Below are positions 60,378-64,000 of a DNA stretch of 64,000 bases, piece after piece. A program made the translations under genes and the position numbers. Origin of the DNA: Dyadobacter jejuensis (GTDB taxonomy: Bacteria; Bacteroidota; Bacteroidia; Cytophagales; Spirosomataceae). The notes beneath the pieces are model-generated. The model was not told where the DNA came from, searched no databases, and worked only from the letters and a program-made list of their open reading frames with translations. Position 1 is the first letter of the stretch. Each line of letters begins with the position of its first letter. The stretch spans positions 124,001 through 188,000 of the forward strand of contig NZ_QGDT01000004.1 of NCBI RefSeq assembly GCF_003149085.1. The letters are read 5' to 3'.

Positions 60378-62678
60378 TTATGCCTTGGCCAGGGTAATAA
60401 TCACATTTTTAGAAACGGGTGTGTTGCTATGGTCGGCTACGCTCCCGATGGGCACCAGTACGTTGGCTTCGGGGAAATAGGTAGCACAGCAGCCTTTTGG
60501 AATAGGATAGCTGACTACAACAAACCGATGAGCCGTTCGGGTACGGCCATCCGCTTGATTGATCAGGTCCACAAGGTCGCCTTCGGCCAGGCCTTGGTCA
60601 TCCATATCCGTTTTATTCAGGAGCACTACGCGCCGTTCGTTATAAATCCCCCGGTATCGGTCGTTTAGTCCGTAGATCGTCGTGTTGTACTGGTCGTGAC
60701 TCCGGATGGTCATCATCATAAGCTCACCGGGAGCCAGCGCCGACTGAGTTGGCTTCGCTACGTGGAACTTGGCTTTGGCGGTCGGGGTATCAAAACGGCC
60801 ATCACGGGTGCAATTGGGAAGGTAGAAGCCTCCCGGCAGCCTTACTTTTTCGTTGTAATTTTCGAAACCGGTTATGCATTTGGCAATATCTTCCCTAATC
60901 ACGTCATAGTCCTCCACATAGCGATTCCAATCGATGGTCTTTTTAGAAAGAGTAGCCTTGGCGATGCCACAGACGATGGCCGGTTCGCTCATGAGCTGAT
61001 CGGAGATGGGTGCCAATACCCCTTTTGAAAGTTGGACCACGCCCATGGAGTTTTCGCAGGAAACGAACTGGTCGCCTATCCCGGTAGCATCCTTATCGCT
61101 ACGCCCTAAGCAGGGTAATATCAATGCCTCCTGCCCGTGTACCAAATGGCTGCGATTGAGTTTGGTCGACACATGGACCGTCAACGTACAGTTGCGGAGT
61201 GCTTCGGCAGTGTACAGGGTGTCGGGGGTGGCCGAGAGGAAGTTGCCTCCCATGGCAATAAAAACCGATGCCTTCCCTTCGTGCATGGCCTTGATGCTAT
61301 CGACGGTGTCGTAACCATGAGCTCGGGGAGGCTCAAAGCCGAAGGTGCGCTGGATGGAGTCCAGGAATGCTTTTGAAGGTTTTTCGTATATGCCCATCGT
61401 TCTGTCGCCTTGTACGTTGCTATGGCCGCGAACTGGGCAGGTTCCTGCACCTGGCTTACCTATACTGCCCTTTACCAGCAGCAAGTTGATGACTTCTTTG
61501 ATGGTGTCAACGGCATTTTTGTGTTGGGTGAGGCCCATGGCCCAGCAGGTAATAATTTTCTTTTTGGACTGTAGGACCTTGGCGAATTTTTCCACTTCCA
61601 AAAGGCTCAATCCCGCCATTTCGGCGTAGGAAGCCACGTCGACTCCATCGATGTTTTGCATCCAAGCCTGGTATCCTTCAGTGTTTTGGTTTATGAATTC
61701 GGGGTCAAACACGGTACCTGGCGCCAGTCTTTCTTGTTCCAAGAGGAGCTTGGCCGTAGCCTGTAAAAGGGCCAGGTCGCCATTGATTTTGACCGGAAGA
61801 AACAGATCCGTTAATTCGGGTTTTAGCCCTAATACTCCGCGAATGGTTTGCGGATTGTTAAATCCCATGAGGCCGGTTTCAGGAAGGGGGTTTATGGAAA
61901 CGATTTGTGCTCCTCGTGCCTTGGCCTTTTGCAGGGCCGTGAGCATGCGCGGGTGGTTGGTGCCGGGGTTTTGGCCTAGGATCACAATGACTTCGGCTTC
62001 ATTAAAATCGTCCAGGGTCACCGATCCTTTTCCTATGCCCAGCGAATCGCCCAAGGCTACGCCACTGCTTTCATGACACATATTACTGCAGTCGGGAAGG
62101 TTGTTGGTGCCATAGGCCCTTACAAATAATTGATAGAGAAATGCTGCCTCATTGCTCGTGCGGCCTGAGGTGTAGAAAATCGCTTCTTCCGGAGATTTAA
62201 GCGTATTAAGTGCGAAACCGATTTTTTTGAAGGCCGACTCCCAGCTTATGGCCTTATAATGCGTAGCTCCCGAAGGCAGGTACATCGGCTGGGCAATCCG
62301 GCCTTTTAGTCCAATTTCATAATCCGATAGCTTTGAAAGGCTTTCTACCGAATTTTTTTCGAAGAAATCAGGAGTTAGTTTTTTGGCCGTTGCCTCGTCG
62401 GCTACGGCCCTTGCGCCATTTTCGCAATATTCCGCTATTCCCGAACGCTCATCGTCGGGGTCGGGCCAGGCACAGCTAGGGCAGTCGAACCCTCCTTTCT
62501 TGTTGAGGCTCCAGAGTGCCTTCATGCCACGGGATAGTCCAGCCTCTTCAACAGTTTTTTGAAAGCTCGATACTACGGCGGGAATACCTGCTGCCACCTT
62601 TTTGATAGCTCCTTTCTTGAGTCCGGTCAGCGCCAAGGGGTTTTCTGCTTCCGGTATTTGGTTTTTAGATTCAGACAT
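60378..62678 (-). CDS. YdeP/FdhF-type molybdopterin oxidoreductase alpha subunit
   Basis: The 766-residue protein belongs to the FdhF/YdeP group: CPSCAWPDPDDERSGIAEYCENGA near the N-terminus, FYTSGRTSNEAAFLYQLFVRAYGTNNLPDCSNMCHESS, VILGQNPGTNHPRMLTAL, CPVRGHSNVQGDRTMGI, and a C-terminal molydopterin-binding domain (MMMTIRSHDQYNTTIYG; VVVSYPIPKGCCATYFPEANVLVP). No Tat signal, so cytoplasmic. The substrate is unknown; E. coli YdeP is linked to acid resistance. fdhD downstream in the cluster supports a formate-dehydrogenase-like cofactor. Confidence 0.92.
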   Translation of the reverse strand: MSESKNQIPEAENPLALTGLKKGAIKKVAAGIPAVVSSFQKTVEEAGLSRGMKALWSLNKKGGFDCPSCAWPDPDDERSGIAEYCENGARAVADEATAKKLTPDFFEKNSVESLSKLSDYEIGLKGRIAQPMYLPSGATHYKAISWESAFKKIGFALNTLKSPEEAIFYTSGRTSNEAAFLYQLFVRAYGTNNLPDCSNMCHESSGVALGDSLGIGKGSVTLDDFNEAEVIVILGQNPGTNHPRMLTALQKAKARGAQIVSINPLPETGLMGFNNPQTIRGVLGLKPELTDLFLPVKINGDLALLQATAKLLLEQERLAPGTVFDPEFINQNTEGYQAWMQNIDGVDVASYAEMAGLSLLEVEKFAKVLQSKKKIITCWAMGLTQHKNAVDTIKEVINLLLVKGSIGKPGAGTCPVRGHSNVQGDRTMGIYEKPSKAFLDSIQRTFGFEPPRAHGYDTVDSIKAMHEGKASVFIAMGGNFLSATPDTLYTAEALRNCTLTVHVSTKLNRSHLVHGQEALILPCLGRSDKDATGIGDQFVSCENSMGVVQLSKGVLAPISDQLMSEPAIVCGIAKATLSKKTIDWNRYVEDYDVIREDIAKCITGFENYNEKVRLPGGFYLPNCTRDGRFDTPTAKAKFHVAKPTQSALAPGELMMMTIRSHDQYNTTIYGLNDRYRGIYNERRVVLLNKTDMDDQGLAEGDLVDLINQADGRTRTAHRFVVVSYPIPKGCCATYFPEANVLVPIGSVADHSNTPVSKNVIITLAKA

Positions 62679-62700
62679 ATTCTTTTCGTTTGGCGAGGCC

Positions 62701-63069
62701 CTAACAAGTACTATTGGGGTTTTCGTAATTATCGGATTGATCTTCTGAGGTATTGTCCAGGCATTTAAAATCCTTTTCTATCAATATATATAAATTTTGC
62801 CCGTCGGGCAGAGGCTGGTTGGCGTTCATGCCGACGACGTCGTTGGTGGGCCAGGTATTCAAAAAGTCGACAGGGACCTCTATGGTTATTTTCTGGTCGA
62901 CGAAACGGGCCGACAAGGTATCCTGGCTAGGGTGTTGGGCAATTGCGTAGATGAGCTCGCCCGTACCAAAAAGGGTGCGACTTTCCAGATAACCTGTTTC
63001 ACTCAATTGAGCTACTTCCTTTTTGGAAAGTCTTATCCGTACCGAATTGTCGAAAATTCTAATTTTCAT
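62701..63069 (-). CDS. Small conserved protein linked to molybdoenzymes (DUF7009-like)
   Basis: The 122-residue protein begins MKIRIFDNSVRIRLSKKEVAQL and includes FGTGELIYAIAQ and ITIEVPVDFLNTWP. I recall this as a small family found beside YdeP/FdhD genes in Bacteroidota (DUF7009); this is from memory. It ends in a Cys-terminal NPNSTC. It lies between fdhD and the oxidoreductase on the same strand, so a role in that enzyme's maturation or regulation is inferred. Confidence 0.65.
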   Translation of the reverse strand: MKIRIFDNSVRIRLSKKEVAQLSETGYLESRTLFGTGELIYAIAQHPSQDTLSARFVDQKITIEVPVDFLNTWPTNDVVGMNANQPLPDGQNLYILIEKDFKCLDNTSEDQSDNYENPNSTC

Positions 63070-63110
63070 AAGGGGTATGATGATTAAAAGTCAAACTTAA
63101 GACTTTAGGT

Positions 63111-63938
63111 TTATTTGATTCTTTCTGGAAAGGTATAAATATTAAAGCTATGGGTTTTAAGGAAGCCAATCAAGGTAATACCAAAACTTTGGGCCGTCTG
63201 TACCGCCAAGCTAGAGGGGGCTCCAAGTGCCACTACTATGGGTATCCCCGCCATATTGGCCTTCTGAAGCAGTTCGAAACTAGCTCGTCCACTGAGCAAA
63301 AGAATATTATCTTTCAAGGGGAGAAGTTCCCCCTGAAGGGCCTTCCCTATCGCTTTGTCCAGGGCGTTGTGCCGGCCCACATCTTCACATAGATAGGCCA
63401 AGGTGCCATCGGTAGTGAATAACGCCGAGGCGTGAAGTCCACCGGTTGTCGAAAATACGCTTTGCTGGTGATGAAGGCTGTCCATAAGGCCATAGATGAC
63501 GTCCATACCAACAGGAGCGGTATGCCGGTTTATTACAAAACTGGACACGGTTTTGATGGCTTCTATACTGGCCTTGCCACAAACTCCACAACTAGAAGTG
63601 GTATAAAAATTTCTTTTTTGGTCTGGCATTTTTATCGTGGCTCCTTTTTGTAGGTGAACCGTAATGCTATTTGGAGTCCAAAATGGAGCCTCTACGTAGT
63701 CGACCTGCTGTGGGGAGGTTATGATGCCTTCGGTAAATAAAAAACCTAAGGCTAGGGCTTCATCCTCTCCGGGGGTTCTCATCGTCACGGCCAGCGTATG
63801 CGTTTCGCCAGGCCCCTCCTCGGGATGTTTGATCTTAATTTCCAATGGCTCCTCAATGGCCAAAATATCTTCTAAGTCAGTCGGTTGAGTGCCCTTGTAT
63901 TTGACAATGGAATGAAGTATGGTCGCAGTGTCTTCCAT
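63111..63938 (-). CDS. fdhD: Formate dehydrogenase accessory sulfurtransferase
   Basis: The 275 residues include EEPLEIKI, TMRTPGEDEALALGFLFTEGII, the sulfur-transfer loop SSCGVCGKASIEA (two catalytic Cys, ~117-120), GGLHASALF, CEDVGRHNALDKAIG and LLSGRASFELLQKA, all FdhD hallmarks. FdhD moves sulfur from IscS to bis-MGD before insertion into formate-dehydrogenase-type enzymes. The partner is probably the YdeP-type protein two genes downstream. The upstream MobA-like frame ends 2 bp before its ATG. Confidence 0.95.
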   Translation of the reverse strand: MEDTATILHSIVKYKGTQPTDLEDILAIEEPLEIKIKHPEEGPGETHTLAVTMRTPGEDEALALGFLFTEGIITSPQQVDYVEAPFWTPNSITVHLQKGATIKMPDQKRNFYTTSSCGVCGKASIEAIKTVSSFVINRHTAPVGMDVIYGLMDSLHHQQSVFSTTGGLHASALFTTDGTLAYLCEDVGRHNALDKAIGKALQGELLPLKDNILLLSGRASFELLQKANMAGIPIVVALGAPSSLAVQTAQSFGITLIGFLKTHSFNIYTFPERIK

Positions 63939-63939
63939 A

Positions 63940-63999
63940 TTATAAGCTTTTTAGGATAGAGCGAACTCTTTCGAATCCCTCTGGAGTGTCTATACTGGT
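63940..63999 (-). CDS. 3' end of a MobA-like nucleotidyltransferase, partial
   Basis: Only the last 19 codons are in the window: TSIDTPEGFERVRSILKSL and a stop at 63940. The IDTPEGFERV ending resembles the nxNTPEDhexx tail of molybdenum-cofactor guanylyltransferases and related NTP transferases. Position before fdhD in a molybdoenzyme cluster supports this. The call rests on a very short segment. Confidence 0.4.
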   Translation of the reverse strand, partial: TSIDTPEGFERVRSILKSL

Positions 64000-64000
64000 C

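Noticed and set aside
1-64000. CRISPR arrays, rRNA operons or prophage structural genes
   Set aside because: None were seen: no regularly spaced repeats, no conserved rRNA segments and no capsid, tail or integrase signatures.

Overview
The window looks like a chromosomal segment of a free-living Bacteroidota, most likely order Cytophagales (Spirosomaceae/Cyclobacteriaceae-like). The evidence is SusC/SusD with an ECF sigma/FecR pair, a long NusB with an N-terminal extension, a GSCFA-domain protein, an Mrp ATPase lacking the C-terminal CxxC, a two-part D-Ala-D-Ala ligase, promoters with a TAnnTTTG -7 box, and few Shine-Dalgarno sites. No rRNA, tRNA or CRISPR array was seen. All assignments come from reading the sequence; no database search was run.

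Layout. 1-4.5 kb: an RND efflux pump (5' end outside the window), its TolC-like outer-membrane partner and a receiver-like protein lacking its phospho-acceptor. 4.6-15.6 kb: accessory and partly decaying DNA with an MFS exporter, an alpha/beta hydrolase, a run of small enzymes (VOC, DinB-fold, SRPBCC) with a Crp/Fnr regulator, a glycosidase-like protein, several pseudogenes and a broken toxin-antitoxin pair. 15.8-21 kb: an inducible mutagenesis cassette, dinB-dnaE2 transcribed divergently from an XRE/S24 self-cleaving repressor, with three GGA-N5-TCC sites between two TAnnTTTG promoters. 21.5-39.8 kb: mostly housekeeping genes (ABC exporter, nusB, ytxH-like, DUF1573, yajC, ybbR, coaE, dnaX, GSCFA, mrp, nifU C-terminal, ddl, GH63, phosphohexomutase). 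39.8-47.2 kb: SusD, SusC with an STN domain, FecR anti-sigma and ECF sigma, a surface-signalling nutrient-uptake locus without a linked hydrolase. 47.5-53 kb: an outer-membrane barrel, small hypotheticals, an SDR, an LD-carboxypeptidase, DUF721, and metX behind a SAM-I-type riboswitch. 53.1-59.2 kb: an island with a heavily structured 130-nt element, an AT-rich SDR plus Crp/Fnr pair, a deleted IS66 element, an hsdR stub, an AbiE-type toxin-antitoxin pair and an IS3 remnant. 59.5-64 kb: a glycerophosphodiesterase and a molybdenum-enzyme cluster (YdeP-type oxidoreductase, a small conserved protein, fdhD, and a MobA-like 3' end).

The most interesting points are the repeated operator of the mutagenesis cassette, the structured element at 53.2 kb, the abiE-hsdR operon cut by IS66, the 58-bp repeat followed by heptamer arrays, and a set of genes collapsed by internal deletion (SRPBCC/AraC chimera, two SDRs).
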